64,000 bases of DNA from Clostridium sp. NkU-1 (lineage in GTDB: Bacteria > Bacillota_A > Clostridia > Lachnospirales > Lachnospiraceae): assembly GCA_001312405.1 (NCBI GenBank), contig BBDR01000002.1, positions 434,001 to 498,000 of the forward strand, in the 5' to 3' direction. Both the position numbers and the translations under genes were made by a program. Each line of letters begins with the position of its first letter. Position 1 is the first letter of the stretch. Below are positions 34,640 to 45,020 of the stretch, piece by piece. Under the pieces are notes generated by a model. It saw only the letters and a list, made by a program, of their open reading frames with translations. It was not told the origin of the DNA and ran no database searches.

Positions 34640-34815
34640 TGGGACCGCCTCCGATACAGGCCATACAGTGTGTGTAGTTCCTTTTCGTACGGGTTTTCCA
34701 TTAACCATATCAATGTTATTTAAAGGACATTCGATGCATTTTTGGCAGGAAATGCAGTCACTGGACACAGTAAAGCCTTTGTCATGGATCGCTAAAGGGT
34801 AATATAACAGATTGA
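34640..34815 (-). pseudogene. EFR1-type flavodoxin/ferredoxin C-terminal remnant
   Basis: Minus-strand reading gives HDKGFTVSSDCISCQKCIEC followed by PLNNIDMVNGKPV, the ferredoxin part of EFR1 family electron carriers. The second cluster is out of frame (CMACIGG) and no flavodoxin domain remains. It lies downstream of a TetR gene that may once have controlled it. Confidence 0.6.
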
Positions 34816-34893
34816 CCGGCCCGCTTAACCGCCTGCTTTAAAAGGACATAGGTGTTTCAGGAAACAACCCTCCTGTGGTCTGCTTATGGGAAA

Positions 34894-35482
34894 CTAACCT
34901 GCCCTGTTCACGTCGATTCCGCTTACCATCATTCGCAAATATTCTTTCGCCTGTGCCTTTGAGCACTCCTTTTTATGGAGATATTTCCATTCCAATATAA
35001 TCAATACTGACTCACTGTATAGCTTTGCAGCCATCTCCTGGGGTATTTTGAATTGGTGCGTATTCGGACTGCTTTTAGAAGCTGCCATCATATTTGTAAT
35101 GAGATAAAAATGAATTTGGTTGATAAAGTATTGATTTGGATGGTTATTTTTCAAAATACGCTGGACGGTCCCAATATTTTGGTCAAAGAAATCAATAAAG
35201 TTTTCCATCAGTGTGTTCAATCGTTTCTGACAATTACCTGCTTCTTGATAACCGCTGTCAATTTGCTTATGAACGGTCAAAAAAACAGTATCCCAGCAGA
35301 TCATATTTATCATCGAAATAATTATAAAAGGTGGCTCGCGGCAGCATTGCTTTTTCACAAAGCTCCTGAACTGCAATTTCCTCGAAAGACTTTACAGCAA
35401 GCAAGGTCAACATTGCTTTCTGCAAAGAAATGAGAGTCCGGGCGGCGCCAATAGTTAATTTTTTAGATAAATCATATTTCAT
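34894..35482 (-). CDS. TetR/AcrR family regulator, frameshifted
   Basis: About 196 residues. The DNA-binding part reads ISLQKAMLTLLAVKSFEEIAV, then LCEKAMLPRATFYNYFDDKYDLL. A shift in the A7 run at 35279-35286 leads to the helical ligand domain (VHKQIDSGYQEAGNCQKRLN). The start follows AAAGGAG. It is divergent from the Fe-S nitroreductase gene at 35739, so one of the two redox genes next to it (nitroreductase or the EFR1 remnant) is the likely target. Confidence 0.82.
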
Positions 35483-35738
35483 TTGATAATCTCCTTTGAC
35501 ATTTTTTTCAAATCTGTCTAAATCTCGACTTCCTCACGATTCTGTCACTTGTATTCCTTATGACTATATTATAGACTAAAATAAAAATTTAGACAGGTGC
35601 AAAAATTCTGCGAGAACTGACTGGACGATTTAAGCTCAAAAATGAAGCGGAATCAGTTTAACCTCATCAAGCAGCGGAGCGGATTGCGAATATCTGCTAG
35701 ACTAATTGGTTGAAACAAAGGAAAGGTAGGTCTATGTT

Positions 35739-36513
35739 ATGAGAGAACATATAATTTCAGTAGATTTTAAGAAGTGTATCGGGTGCAGTATGTGCCAGCG
35801 GGATTGTCCTGAAAACAATATTTCGATTACAGACAAGAAAGCGGTAATCAAGTCGCAAAGCTGCATGAAGTGCGGACATTGCGTTGCAGTCTGCCCAAAA
35901 GCCGCTGTTTCTATCACAGGTTTTGACGAACCTCCAATTGAGATCGAAAATCCAACGATTTTAAATCCGAAACAGCTTCTAAGCGCAATTCAAACAAGAA
36001 GAACGATTCGGCAGTTTAAGAATCAGCCGGTGGCGCCCGAGGTAATCACGCAGATCCTAGAAACCGGACGCTGGACGCCAACCGGAAAGAATGCGCAGGA
36101 TGTATCCTATATCGTGCTAAGGGATAACATGGAAAGTTATGAAAAAATAGCGGTACGTTTATTTAGAAGACTTCTGCCGCTAGTAAAGCTGGTGAATCCC
36201 AGCATAAAAAATGCAGTGATTGATGATCACTTTTTCTTTAAAAAAAGCACCGGTCGTCATTATGATTCTGTCGAAAAGCGAGATCAATGCTTCCCTTGCC
36301 GCCTCCAACATGGAATTAATGGCTCAGGCCCATGGTCTGGGAGTCCTTTACAGCGGGCTTTTTAGCATGGCCGTAAACCTTTCTAGAAAGCTGCAAAAGG
36401 CGCTGCAGCTGACACATAAAGACCGGGTCGTTACAACACTGGTGCTTGGTTATTCAGACGTAAATTATCGCCGCACCGCACAAAAAGATGCGGCGGTCGT
36501 CCGATATTTATAA
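35739..36513 (+). CDS. Nitroreductase with N-terminal 2[4Fe-4S] ferredoxin domain, frameshifted
   Basis: About 258 residues. Residues 1-60 carry two cluster motifs (CIGCSMCQRDCP and CMKCGHCVAVCP). The FMN nitroreductase fold follows, beginning TRRTIRQFKNQPVAPEVI and GRWTPTGKNAQDVSY. A shift in an A/T run at 36232-36246 joins the last third (AHGLGVLYSGLF). These proteins reduce nitro compounds or quinones using ferredoxin-type electrons. It starts after GGAAAGGTAGG. Confidence 0.88.
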
Positions 36514-36544
36514 AGAAATACAGGGCTTATCTGTACAACAGCGG

Positions 36545-36631
36545 ATGGGAATTGGAGCCGTATATGGAGTATTGCTGGTGGTTTTATTGTTGGCAGCTTT
36601 TATCTCTATTAAATCAGACATCGAAAAATGA
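36545..36631 (+). pseudogene. C-terminal transmembrane fragment
   Basis: The frame ends with MGIGAVYGVLLVVLLLAAFI and a short hydrophilic tail. It looks like the final helix of a transporter or other membrane protein, but there is no room for the rest of the gene. I cannot assign a family. Confidence 0.3.
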
Positions 36632-36654
36632 GAGTTGTCATGCTTTATCATCAC

Positions 36655-37358
36655 CTAATATATCTGCCGTCCACCTTCCAAGGCCTCATCCAGCTGTTTA
36701 TCAGTACACTTTCTTGCCGCCTCTGCATCACGCGCTTTGATGCATTTATATAAACCAAGTACGCTATCGTATAGTGCCTCTTTTCCGTAACGCAGACAAA
36801 AACGCTTCCAAAGCTGTGTTACAACAGGTTTAAAAGATATGTAAATTAAAGGTATAATACTGTTTCCGCTGATAACGGAAAGTTTGTGATGAAAAGAGAA
36901 GGTGGCTGAGACCGTCTCTTCAATAGAATTTGCATTTGCAACTTCCTCTAATAATCCTTCCAATCCAAGAATATCCTCATTCGATGAATTTTTTATAATC
37001 GAATCCGTTGCCAGATGTTCCAATGCCCGGCGAACTTCAAGGATTGAGTAAATTTCTGCTTGTCCAAGTGTATCTCCGTGATATTCCATAATGGCATTTA
37101 AGGTATTGATATTTCCGTTCCTGCCGTAATCTGCTACAAAAACCCCCTGCCTTGGATGTACTTCCAAAAAAAACCCTGTTTTTCAAGTTCTGCAAACCCA
37201 CTGTTAACCACTGCACGGCTGACCTGCATCTGTCTCGCAATCTCCCTTTCAGGAGGTAATTTGCTTCCAACCGGGATATGCCCTGATAAAATCATGTCTC
37301 GAATCTGACAAATAAACATTTCTTTTAAGCTCAAAGCGCTAAGTTTCTGAAATTCCAT
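36655..37358 (-). CDS. GntR/FadR family transcriptional regulator, frameshifted
   Basis: About 234 residues. The winged helix is LKEMFICQIRDMILSGHIPV and KLPPEREIARQMQVSRAVV; a shift near 37165 leads to the FCD effector domain (YSILEVRRALEHLATDSII, FHHKLSVISGNSII). Start at 37358 follows GGGGGGAG. The gene is divergent from hypB and is therefore the likely regulator of the hyp/flavoprotein cluster. FCD regulators usually bind small carboxylates and a metal ion. Confidence 0.87.
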
Positions 37359-37675
37359 TTTCTCCCCCCTTATTCTGGCTCTGGCCATACCAGAAATCAA
37401 TACCATTTTATCATACATTCTCACAAAAATTCAACAAATAAATATGTGATAATGACAATTATTTTTTTGCAATATTGCCAGTATCCATAGAATATCTTAT
37501 AATAATATTGTTAAAAAATAAACTAAACTGTTCACCTGGCTGAACCAGAGCACTGATGGAAAATATTCCTGCATTTTGATGGTTAAAAGACCTTTGAAGA
37601 AAAGGAAAATGCCAAAAAGTGAGTTTTAAGCCAACAGATGACAGAAAAGAGAATGAGAAGAAAGGAGCGCGACAC

Positions 37676-38345
37676 ATGGAAGATTTTAAAGTTCTTGAGA
37701 TAAAAACAAGTGTCTTTGCTGACAACAACATACAAGCTGGAAAGCTTCGTGAAGAATTAAAGGGTAAGAAGGTCTTTCTTCTTAATCTGATGTCCAGTCC
37801 CGGTGCCGGTAAAACCACTACCCTGACCCGTACGATTCATGCCCTAAAGAACGACTTTAATATTGGTGTTATGGAAGCGGATATTGATTCTGACGTGGAT
37901 GCCCGTACCATTCAGCAAACTGGTGCAAAAGCCATCCAGCTGCATACCGGCGGCATGTGCCATCTGGATGCGGAAATGACCCGCCAGGGATTAGAGGGTC
38001 TTGATACAGACGGTCTTGACCTTGTAATATTAGAGAATGTAGGCAACCTGGTCTGTCCTGCAGAATTTGATACCGGCGCAGTAAAAAAATGCTATGATCC
38101 TCTCCGTACCGGAAGGAGACGACAAACCTCTTAAATATCCGCTGATGTTCTCTATTTGCGATGTGGTACTGATAAACAAGATGGATGTAATACCGTATTT
38201 TAATTTTGATATGGAAAAATGCAAAGCAAATATTAGACTTCGTAATCCCAACGCTATTATCATTCCCATCAGTGCTCTGAAAGATGAAGGAATTAAGGAA
38301 TGGACCGACTGGTTAAGCAATGAAGTAAAATCCTGGTGTGAATAA
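37676..38345 (+). CDS. hypB: HypB, nickel-insertion GTPase, frameshifted
   Basis: About 222 residues. The G1 motif SSPGAGKTTTLTR, switch region EADIDSDVDA, the nickel/zinc-binding GGMCHLDAEM and the guanine-specificity NKMD are all present. No N-terminal His-rich nickel store is visible. A shift near 38090 joins the halves (PEGDDKPLKYP onward). HypB passes nickel with HypA to [NiFe] hydrogenase, or in some bacteria to urease. It starts after AAAGGAG and heads a long same-strand cluster. No hydrogenase structural gene is in the window. Confidence 0.92.
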
Positions 38346-38415
38346 CAAGAGTATAACCAGCATAAAAAGGTATTCATAAACTTCAAATGCGCAAACAAGT
38401 GCAGGAAAGGAAATT

Positions 38416-41109
38416 ATGAGTGAATTAAGACCTAAAATTGTAAGATTGGCAAAAATGGTAGGCGGTATTGCCGGAGCCATGAACAAAATCGATGAAAATT
38501 CTCCCGAATACTACGCTCTAAACTGTGTTGTAACAGATGACATGGCTGATATTGCTATGATCATAGGGCTGCGTAAACCCCGTACCTTCGAGTATATCGC
38601 TAAGCGTTCCGGAAAGAGTAAAAAAAAGAGACAAGGGACCTCTTAGAGCAGCTGACCTACACAGGAGTCGCCAAAGTATGGAAGGATAAGGAGGATCATA
38701 AAGAACGGTTTTTTGTAAATATATTTGCCCCCGGTATGTTGGAAATGATGGTAAATAACCGTGAACAGCTTAACGAACATCCTGAAATCGGTAAAGCTTT
38801 TGAAGAATACACCAGACTGCGTCTTGCGCCTATGGCAGCAAAATTCCCTCAAGGCATGGCAATGATGCGTGTCATTCCTGTAGAAGAGTCCATCAAGGAT
38901 ATCCCCGGTACAAAACCCTGGGAACGTCTCTCCTATTACCTGGATAAATATGATACGTTCACGGTATCTGACTGCTCCTGCCGCCAGTCACGCCGTGTAC
39001 TGGATGAAGGCTGCGGCCATCTGGAAAAAGACATCTGTATCCAGATGGGCGAAGGTGCCGAATATTATATAAGAACAGGCAGAGGCCGCCAGATTTCACG
39101 GAAGAAGCAAAAGAAATTATTAAATTTGCAGAAAATAACGGCCTGATGCATGAAATCGCCCATACCGACGGACTTGGTGAATCAGCGGCAATCTGCAACT
39201 GTTGTGGCTGCTCCTGCTTCTCCCTGCGTCTTGCCACACTTTTTAATACTCCGGATTCCATACGTTCCAATTTCACTGCCAAGGTAAATAAGGAAAACTG
39301 CGTAGCCTGCGGACAGTGTGTGGAAAATTGTCCTGTTAATGCTTTGAAACTTGGCCAAAAGCTCTGTTCCAAAACACCTGTTGCCATAAAGGCAGAACCT
39401 ACCGCACGTGACCATGTCTGGAAAGAAAGCAACTGGAATGTGGATTACCGCGAGAACCGTAAAGATGTTACAGAAGAAGGTACATCTCCTTGTAAAACTG
39501 CCTGTCCGGCTCATATTTCCGTACAGGGTTACATAAAGCTTGCTGCTTCCGGCCGTTACCATGAAGCATTAGAGCTGATAAAGAAAGAAAATCCTTTCCC
39601 TGCTGTCTGCGGACGGATCTGTCCTCATGGCTGCGAAAGCGAATGTACCCGCGGAGATATTGATGAGCCGGTTTCCATTGACGAAATCAAAAAAATTTAT
39701 TGCGGATAAAGAGCTGGATGGTTCGATCCGCTATATCCCGCCCATGCGTTACCACCTTGGAAATAAAATCGCAGTGGTCGGCTCCGGTCCGTCCGGTCTT
39801 TCCTGTGCATATTACCTGGCAATTGATGGTTATCAGGTAACAGTATTTGAAAAGGAAGAAAAACTTGGTGGTATGCTTACCCTTGGTATTCCCTCCTTCC
39901 GCCTGGAAAAGGAGGTTCTTAATGCTGAAATAGACGTTCTGCGTGAAATGGGTGTTACCTTTAAAACCGGAATTGAAGTCGGAAAAGATATTACTCTTAA
40001 TGAACTTCGGAAAGAAGGTTACGAAGCCTTCTATCTGGCAATAGGCGCACAGGGTGGCAGAAGCTTGGCATTGAAGGGGAAGAAGCTAAGGGTGTTATTT
40101 CCGGCGTTGATTTCCTTCGTAATGTAAATCTTGGAAAAAAAGGCAGAGCTTTCCGGTAATGTAGTTGTGATCGGCGGCGGAAATGTAGCAATTGATGTGG
40201 CCCGTACAGGGGTAAGGCAGGGGGCTGCTGCTGTTAATCTTTACTGCCTGGAAAGTATCAGTGAAATGCCGGCATTACCGGAGGAGATTGCAGAGGCTGA
40301 GGAAGATAAAGTTTCCTTTCATAATGGCTGGGGCCCTAAGCGCATCCTGACAGAAGATGGAAAGGTGACCGGTGTAGAATTTAAGCGCTGCATCAGTGTA
40401 TTCGATGAAGACCATCGTTTCGCTCCAAAGTACGAAGAAAATGATACGATCACTGTGGAAGCTGATACCGTACTGCTTTCCATTGGTCAGTCCATTGAGT
40501 GGGGCGGACTTCTCTCAGAAAGCAAGGTTGAGCTTGGACGCGGAGGTACTGCCAAAGCTGACAGCCTGACCTTACAGACTTCGGAACCGGACATTTTTGT
40601 CGGCGGTGACTGTTTTACAGGACCCCAATTTGCAATCCATGCCATAGCAGCCGGAAAAGAAGGTGCAATTTCTATTCACCGTTATGTACAGCCGGGACAG
40701 TCTCTTGTATTTGGCCGTGACCGCCGGGAATACCATGCTTTTGATAAAAATAACGTTGCTATCGATTTACAGGATTTTGATAGGACTCCCCGCCAGAGAC
40801 CAGGACATTCTCCTGAGAAAAAAAGGCAGCTTCTATGATGAACGAATGACCTTTACCGAGGAACAGTTAAAGAAAGAGACGGAACGCTGCCTTGGCTGCG
40901 GTGCAGTAGAAATCGACAGTTATATGTGCATTGGATGCGGCATGTGTACGACCAAATGTAAATTTGATGCAATTCATCTTGAGCGCACCTATGACACGGT
41001 TCCCAATACCTATGAAAAACTTCCTGTGAAGATTGCAACCAACGCAATTGTACGTACCGGAAAGATTGCCGCAACTGTCCTCAAAGAAAGCGTTGGCAGA
41101 AGAAGCTGA
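38416..41109 (+). CDS. Large Fe-S/FAD oxidoreductase, GltD-like, between hypB and hypA (multiple frameshifts)
   Basis: About 898 residues in at least five frames. An N-terminal region without flavin motifs has cysteine groups (SDCSCRQSRRVL and CNCCGCSCF), then a ferredoxin motif CVACGQCVENCPVNAL, a GltD-type Fe-S entry (CKTACPAHISVQGYI, CGRICPHGCESECTRG), FAD-binding VVGSGPSGLSCAYYLA, NAD(P)-binding VVIGGGNVAIDVART, the late FAD motif VGGDCFTGPQ and a C-terminal ferredoxin CIGCGMCTTKCKFDAI. This is the architecture of NADPH-dependent electron-transfer or bifurcating subunits related to glutamate synthase beta and NfnB. Its partner is unknown. Placement inside hypB-hypA suggests electron delivery to a nickel enzyme. 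Confidence 0.8.
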
Positions 41110-41129
41110 CGAAAAAAGGAGAGGGAATA

Positions 41130-41471
41130 ATGCATGAGCTTGGTGTATTAAACTCTATGGTCCACACCATTGAGCGTATCGTAAAGGAGCAGAACGTAAC
41201 AGAGGTCTACAAGCTTGTCATTGAAGTTGGCGAGCTTTCCGGTATCGTGCCCAGATATTTAGAGCAAAGCTGGCCCGCTGCCTCCTATAAGACTTTTATG
41301 GAAAAAACAGAGCTGGAGCTTATCGTCATTCCCGGTATTGTTAAATGTAAAGGCTGCGGCAGGGTATTTAATGCTGTTTACAGTGATTTAAATTGCCCTG
41401 ACTGCGGCAGCAAGGATATGGAAATCCTGGAGGGAGATGACATGATAATTAAGGAAATCGTGTGCAACTAA
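41130..41471 (+). CDS. hypA: HypA, hydrogenase nickel incorporation protein
   Basis: Unbroken 113-residue metallochaperone. The nickel site is the N-terminal MHEL (His2, Glu3), followed by the conserved helix LNSMVHTIERIVKEQ, GELSGIVPRYLEQSW, and the zinc hairpin with CKGCGRVF and CPDCGSKD. It follows the flavoprotein by 20 bp with a GGAGAGG site and overlaps the next small gene by 10 bp. Confidence 0.93.
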   Translation: MHELGVLNSMVHTIERIVKEQNVTEVYKLVIEVGELSGIVPRYLEQSWPAASYKTFMEKTELELIVIPGIVKCKGCGRVFNAVYSDLNCPDCGSKDMEILEGDDMIIKEIVCN

Positions 41472-41690
41472 AGCATTCCAACGATGAAGCTATAACATTT
41501 CCTGGACGTAAGGTGGTGATAGGAGGAAATGTGGCCGTTGATGCAGTGACAATCTGTGATGACTGCAGAATGACATATTCCACACTTATTCCACACTGGA
41601 ATATAAAAAGATTTGCCCCCATTGCGGGAGAGAATCCACTTACCTGGCAGCGGGGGAAGAATTAAATATAAAGGCAATGGAACCGTGTTA
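41462..41690 (+). CDS. Small zinc-ribbon protein, frameshifted
   Basis: About 76 residues. It opens with GTG inside the end of hypA and contains VDAVTICDDCR; after a one-base shift near 41568 the second half of a zinc ribbon follows (YKKICPHCGRESTYLAAG) and the end at 41690. The paired CxxC motifs suggest a metal-binding accessory protein. The exact start is uncertain because a GGAGG lies at 41521. Function unknown. Confidence 0.5.
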
Positions 41691-41706
41691 AATAGGAGGA
41701 ATGGGT

Positions 41707-42759
41707 ATGTTTGTTTTTTCAGAAAGTGTTCCTACAATATTGGTGTTACTGGTATGGCTTGGGGTGTTCTTATCGTTGTTTGCTGCAAATGAATTAAGCC
41801 GCCGTTTTAAATGGGTGGGGTTTGGCTGCTTTGTTGTGCTTCCGGTAGTTTTAACAGTTTTATGGCTGACAAAGTTAAAGGATACTTCTTATATGGACTG
41901 GTTTCATCTGGCAAAGGTTTACTCTTCTACGGCGGGCTGTATTGGTTTTTGGTGTATCCGTCATATCAAAAAGCTGCAGAATAATAAAATTGCGTTATGT
42001 TTCCCGCCGTTAATTCTGGCTGTAAATATCCTGGAAGCCTGTTTCCGGGATTTTGAAGTAAGCCAGTACGTGACACCGGTTATGGAGTATATGAACAATC
42101 AGGTTCAGTACTATATCGGCGGTCCATGGAATGTCATGAACGGGATTGCAGGTCTTTTAAATATTGTGACCATTACAGGCTGGTTTGGAATCTGTATTCG
42201 AAAGAAGACCAGTAAGGATAAAAGCCAGGATATGCTTTGGCCTGATATGATGTGGTTCTGGATTATCGCCTATGATTTTTGGAATTTTGCTTATACCTAT
42301 AACTGCCTTCCCACTCACGCATGGTATTGTGGATTTGCACTTTTACTGGCCCCCACGATCTGTGCATTTACAATTGGTAAGGGAGCATGGCTGCAGCATC
42401 GTGCCCAGACACTGGCCCTATGGTGTATGTTTGCCCAGACATTTCCGGCATTTCAGGATGCCAGCCGTTTTCTGGTGCATTCCGGATCCAGTAAGGCAAT
42501 TGCAGAAGCAGCAATACGGGAAGGAATCCTTTCCCCTGACGGGTATACGGTATTGACCGGAACAGGAATCCAGCCGGTAGCAGGTGTATCACCGGATACT
42601 ACTTTATTATTTGTTATGAGTTTACTTGCTCTTCTTGTAAATATCGGAGTATTTGTCTATATGATTCACAGAATGTATAAGACAAAGAGAAATCCATATA
42701 CCGGAGAATTATATACGGATCATAAGAAGTATCAGGAGATTAAGGCTTTGGCAGAGTAA
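41707..42759 (+). CDS. DUF5692 family membrane protein
   Basis: Unbroken 350-residue protein with about nine to ten hydrophobic helices, starting MFVFSESVPTILVLLVWLGV. Conserved-looking segments include YYIGGPWNVMNGIAGLLNIV and AYDFWNFAYTYNCLPTHAWY, rich in aromatic residues. I believe it is the DUF5692 family; no transport or enzymatic function is established. The start at 41707 is 6 bp after AGGAGGA; the ATG at 41701 is too close to that site. It lies between the hyp genes and a PTS IIB gene on the same strand, 18 bp before the latter, so the three could be co-expressed. Confidence 0.75.
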   Translation: MFVFSESVPTILVLLVWLGVFLSLFAANELSRRFKWVGFGCFVVLPVVLTVLWLTKLKDTSYMDWFHLAKVYSSTAGCIGFWCIRHIKKLQNNKIALCFPPLILAVNILEACFRDFEVSQYVTPVMEYMNNQVQYYIGGPWNVMNGIAGLLNIVTITGWFGICIRKKTSKDKSQDMLWPDMMWFWIIAYDFWNFAYTYNCLPTHAWYCGFALLLAPTICAFTIGKGAWLQHRAQTLALWCMFAQTFPAFQDASRFLVHSGSSKAIAEAAIREGILSPDGYTVLTGTGIQPVAGVSPDTTLLFVMSLLALLVNIGVFVYMIHRMYKTKRNPYTGELYTDHKKYQEIKALAE

Positions 42760-42777
42760 ATTTAAGGGAGAAGAAAT

Positions 42778-43090
42778 ATGAAAAAGCTTAAAATAACACT
42801 TGCCTGTGCTGGCGGTATGTCAAGCAGTATGTTATGCAAGAAAATTATCGCTGCATCAGAAAAGAAAGGCTATGCAGGGACAGAGTGCGATGCCTATTCT
42901 GTTCATAGCTTGCAGTCGGCAGCTCCGGGCAGTGACGTAATTTTGCTTGGACCTCAGGTAGGATATATGAAGGATACGATAGTAAAAAAATATCCGGATG
43001 TTCCTGTTGAGGTTATTAATATGAAAGACTATGGGATGATGAGAGGTGAAAAAAATATTTAATGATATGGCGGAAAAGTTTGGTTGGTAA
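42778..43090 (+). CDS. PTS IIB component, lactose/cellobiose type, frameshifted at the C-terminus
   Basis: About 104 residues. The phosphocysteine loop LACAGGMSSSMLCKKI and the pattern DVILLGPQVGYMKD mark a cellobiose-type IIB. A shift in the A7 run at 43049-43055 leads to the natural end at 43090 (MAEKFGW). IIC and IIA partners are not present; the next 50 bp hold only the stub of a following gene (MSEDKITPVYIRL). Confidence 0.88.
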
Positions 43091-43123
43091 ATGATCCAAT
43101 TTGCATAGAAGAGAGTGAGAAGT

Positions 43124-43177
43124 ATGAGTGAAGATAAAATTACTCCAGTTTATATACGATTGGTATTGAGTTTTTAA
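43124..43177 (+). pseudogene. Start of a lost gene after the PTS IIB gene
   Basis: An 17-residue frame (MSEDKITPVYIRLVLSF) follows a GAGAGTGAGAAG site and then stops. In similar loci a IIC gene would be expected here, so a deletion junction is plausible. Confidence 0.35.
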
Positions 43178-43232
43178 AGGGCATATGTTATCATTATAAA
43201 AATATATTTTTAGATATTAGGCATAAGTTGAT

Positions 43233-43272
43233 CCACGTTTGCTAGGGAAAATCTTAGCAAACGTGTTTTTTT
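43233..43272 (+). terminator. Intrinsic terminator
   Basis: CACGTTTGCTA pairs with TAGCAAACGTG around an A-rich loop, followed by seven T residues. It closes the hyp/DUF5692/IIB unit and lies 15 bp before the YitT gene ribosome binding site. Confidence 0.88.
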
Positions 43273-43284
43273 GGAGGTTAGTAT

Positions 43285-44145
43285 ATGAAAAAAGGAAGAT
43301 TAGTGCTGGAAATTTTAACGATCATGTTAGGGAATTTTATTTATGCAGTAGGAATTGTGTTTTTTTATTATGCCTTCAGGTTTGATTACCGGGGGAACTA
43401 CAGGGATTGCAATTGCCCTTAATCATTATACAAAATTACCTATATCAAGTATTGTATTAGCTTTTAATGTAATTATGTTTCTTGTCGGATTGTTCGTTTT
43501 GGGAAAAAAAGTTCGCATTAACTACGCTAATTAGTACATTATTCTTTCCGTTATGTTTGGAAGTATTGCAGACATTGTTCGCAAATTTTGTAATTACAGA
43601 TGATATTTTTTTTATGTACAATATTTGGAGGTGTTTGTATAGGAAGTGCTATTGCTCTTGTTATCAGAGTTGGTGCAAGTACTGGAGGTATGAGTATACC
43701 ACCTTTAATTTTGCACAAGTATATGCATATTCCGGTATCTGTCAGTTTATACGTAGGCGACTGTATCATACTTGCACTACAGGTAACATTTAGTGATAAA
43801 AATAAAATCCTTTATGGCATCATTTTAGTTATGATTTATTCCATCGTTTTAGATAAACTTCTTATACTTGGTACAAATAAAATACAGATAAAAGTAATAA
43901 GTGTCAAATCTTCGGAGATAAAAGATGCAATAATTTCGAGATTTGACAGAGGAGTTACACTTTTGCATGGTAAATCAGGATATCTGGAACGAGAGATGGA
44001 TGTTTTACTAACTGTTATTTCTAATAATGATTTATCTAAGTTTGAAAAGCTGATTCATGAAATAGACGAGGAGGCCTTTGTTATTATTAGCCATGTTAAT
44101 GAGGTAAGAGGCAGAGGATTTAGTATAGGAAAAAAATATTTATAA
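43285..44145 (+). CDS. YitT family (DUF161/DUF2179) membrane protein, frameshifted
   Basis: About 287 residues: an N-terminal five-to-six-helix DUF161 domain (GLITGGTTGIAIALN, VIRVGASTGGMSIPPLIL) and a C-terminal soluble DUF2179 domain (IISRFDRGVTLLHGKSGYL). Shifts occur in the T7 run at 43361-43367 and near 43600. Start follows TTGGAGG. The function of YitT proteins is not settled; it forms a single-gene unit. Confidence 0.85.
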
Positions 44146-44268
44146 TTTTAAAAGCAAGACAGTCAAACGGTCAAAAAGCTGTTAATTGCCAGGTTAAGAA
44201 GTTAGAAAGTTTTCCTGATACCTTTCGGGTATAATTTATATTGATTTTACAATGAGAGGAGATTTATT

Positions 44269-44715
44269 ATGGAATTAAAAATTATTCAAGGAAATGTTTC
44301 AGAAGAAATCTTAGAACTATATGTAAAGTCTTTTCGTATGAAACCCTGGAATGAAAAGTGGACATTGGGCATGGCTGGTATGAGGATAAACGATTATCTT
44401 CAAAATCCCATGGCTCTGGGATATGAAGCCCGTCAAGATGGAAATATAGTTGGATTTTTAATGGGATACATAACCTCCTATTTAGGGGTTAAAGAATTCC
44501 ATATACAGGATTTTGTGATTTCTGTAGATTTTAGTAGAATGGGACTGGGAACCCAGATGCTGTCTTTGGTTCAACAGGATGTGAAAAGAAGAGGGGTAGA
44601 AAGAATTAACTTACTCACTTTGAGAGATCCAAGGACTGAAGGATTCTACAATAAAAATGGATATGAAACTGATTCAAACCTTGTGTTTATGAATAAAAAA
44701 AATATTATAAAATAA
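44269..44715 (+). CDS. GNAT family N-acetyltransferase
   Basis: Unbroken 148-residue acetyltransferase. The acetyl-CoA loop is SRMGLGTQMLSLVQQDVKR (with R/Q-x-x-G-x-G/A), preceded by the beta strands HIQDFVISVDF and followed by NLLTLRDPRTEGFYNKNGY. The start follows GAGAGGAG. The acceptor substrate is unknown. It stands alone between YitT and a stretch of small fragments. Confidence 0.85.
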   Translation: MELKIIQGNVSEEILELYVKSFRMKPWNEKWTLGMAGMRINDYLQNPMALGYEARQDGNIVGFLMGYITSYLGVKEFHIQDFVISVDFSRMGLGTQMLSLVQQDVKRRGVERINLLTLRDPRTEGFYNKNGYETDSNLVFMNKKNIIK

Positions 44716-44718
44716 AGT

Positions 44719-44877
44719 ATGGGTGAATGGACAACGGGAAATTCCATTATAACAGGATCCTATGTACTGATTGCCTGGCTTGTGAGAAACTGTATGCAGG
44801 ATGCACTTGAATTTCATGGAAAAGATATGGAACTGAATTTTATCATGGAAGAAGTGATGAAGGATAAGGATTACTAA
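44719..44877 (+). CDS. Short reading frame of unknown nature
   Basis: A 52-residue frame (MGEWTTGNSIITGSYVLIAW onward, then LEFHGKDMELNFIM) directly after the acetyltransferase, without a convincing ribosome binding site. Could be the end of a lost gene. No family recognised. Confidence 0.25.
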   Translation: MGEWTTGNSIITGSYVLIAWLVRNCMQDALEFHGKDMELNFIMEEVMKDKDY

Positions 44878-45020
44878 GGGGATTGAATAAGTACCTGGCA
44901 GTATGATTGGGGGCAAAGTGCAAGATCGGCACATGGCAGAACTTCTGACAGAACTTATGATATATTTTTCTTCCAGTTTTTGGTATAATCAAAAAATCGG
45001 AATCCAGAGGTGGAAGTCAT

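Noticed and set aside
44225..44240. TACC/GGTA hairpin before the acetyltransferase as another 17-bp box
   Set aside because: The inner spacing is 5 bp rather than 9 and the A-AAT core is missing; it is a short hairpin next to a normal TATAAT.
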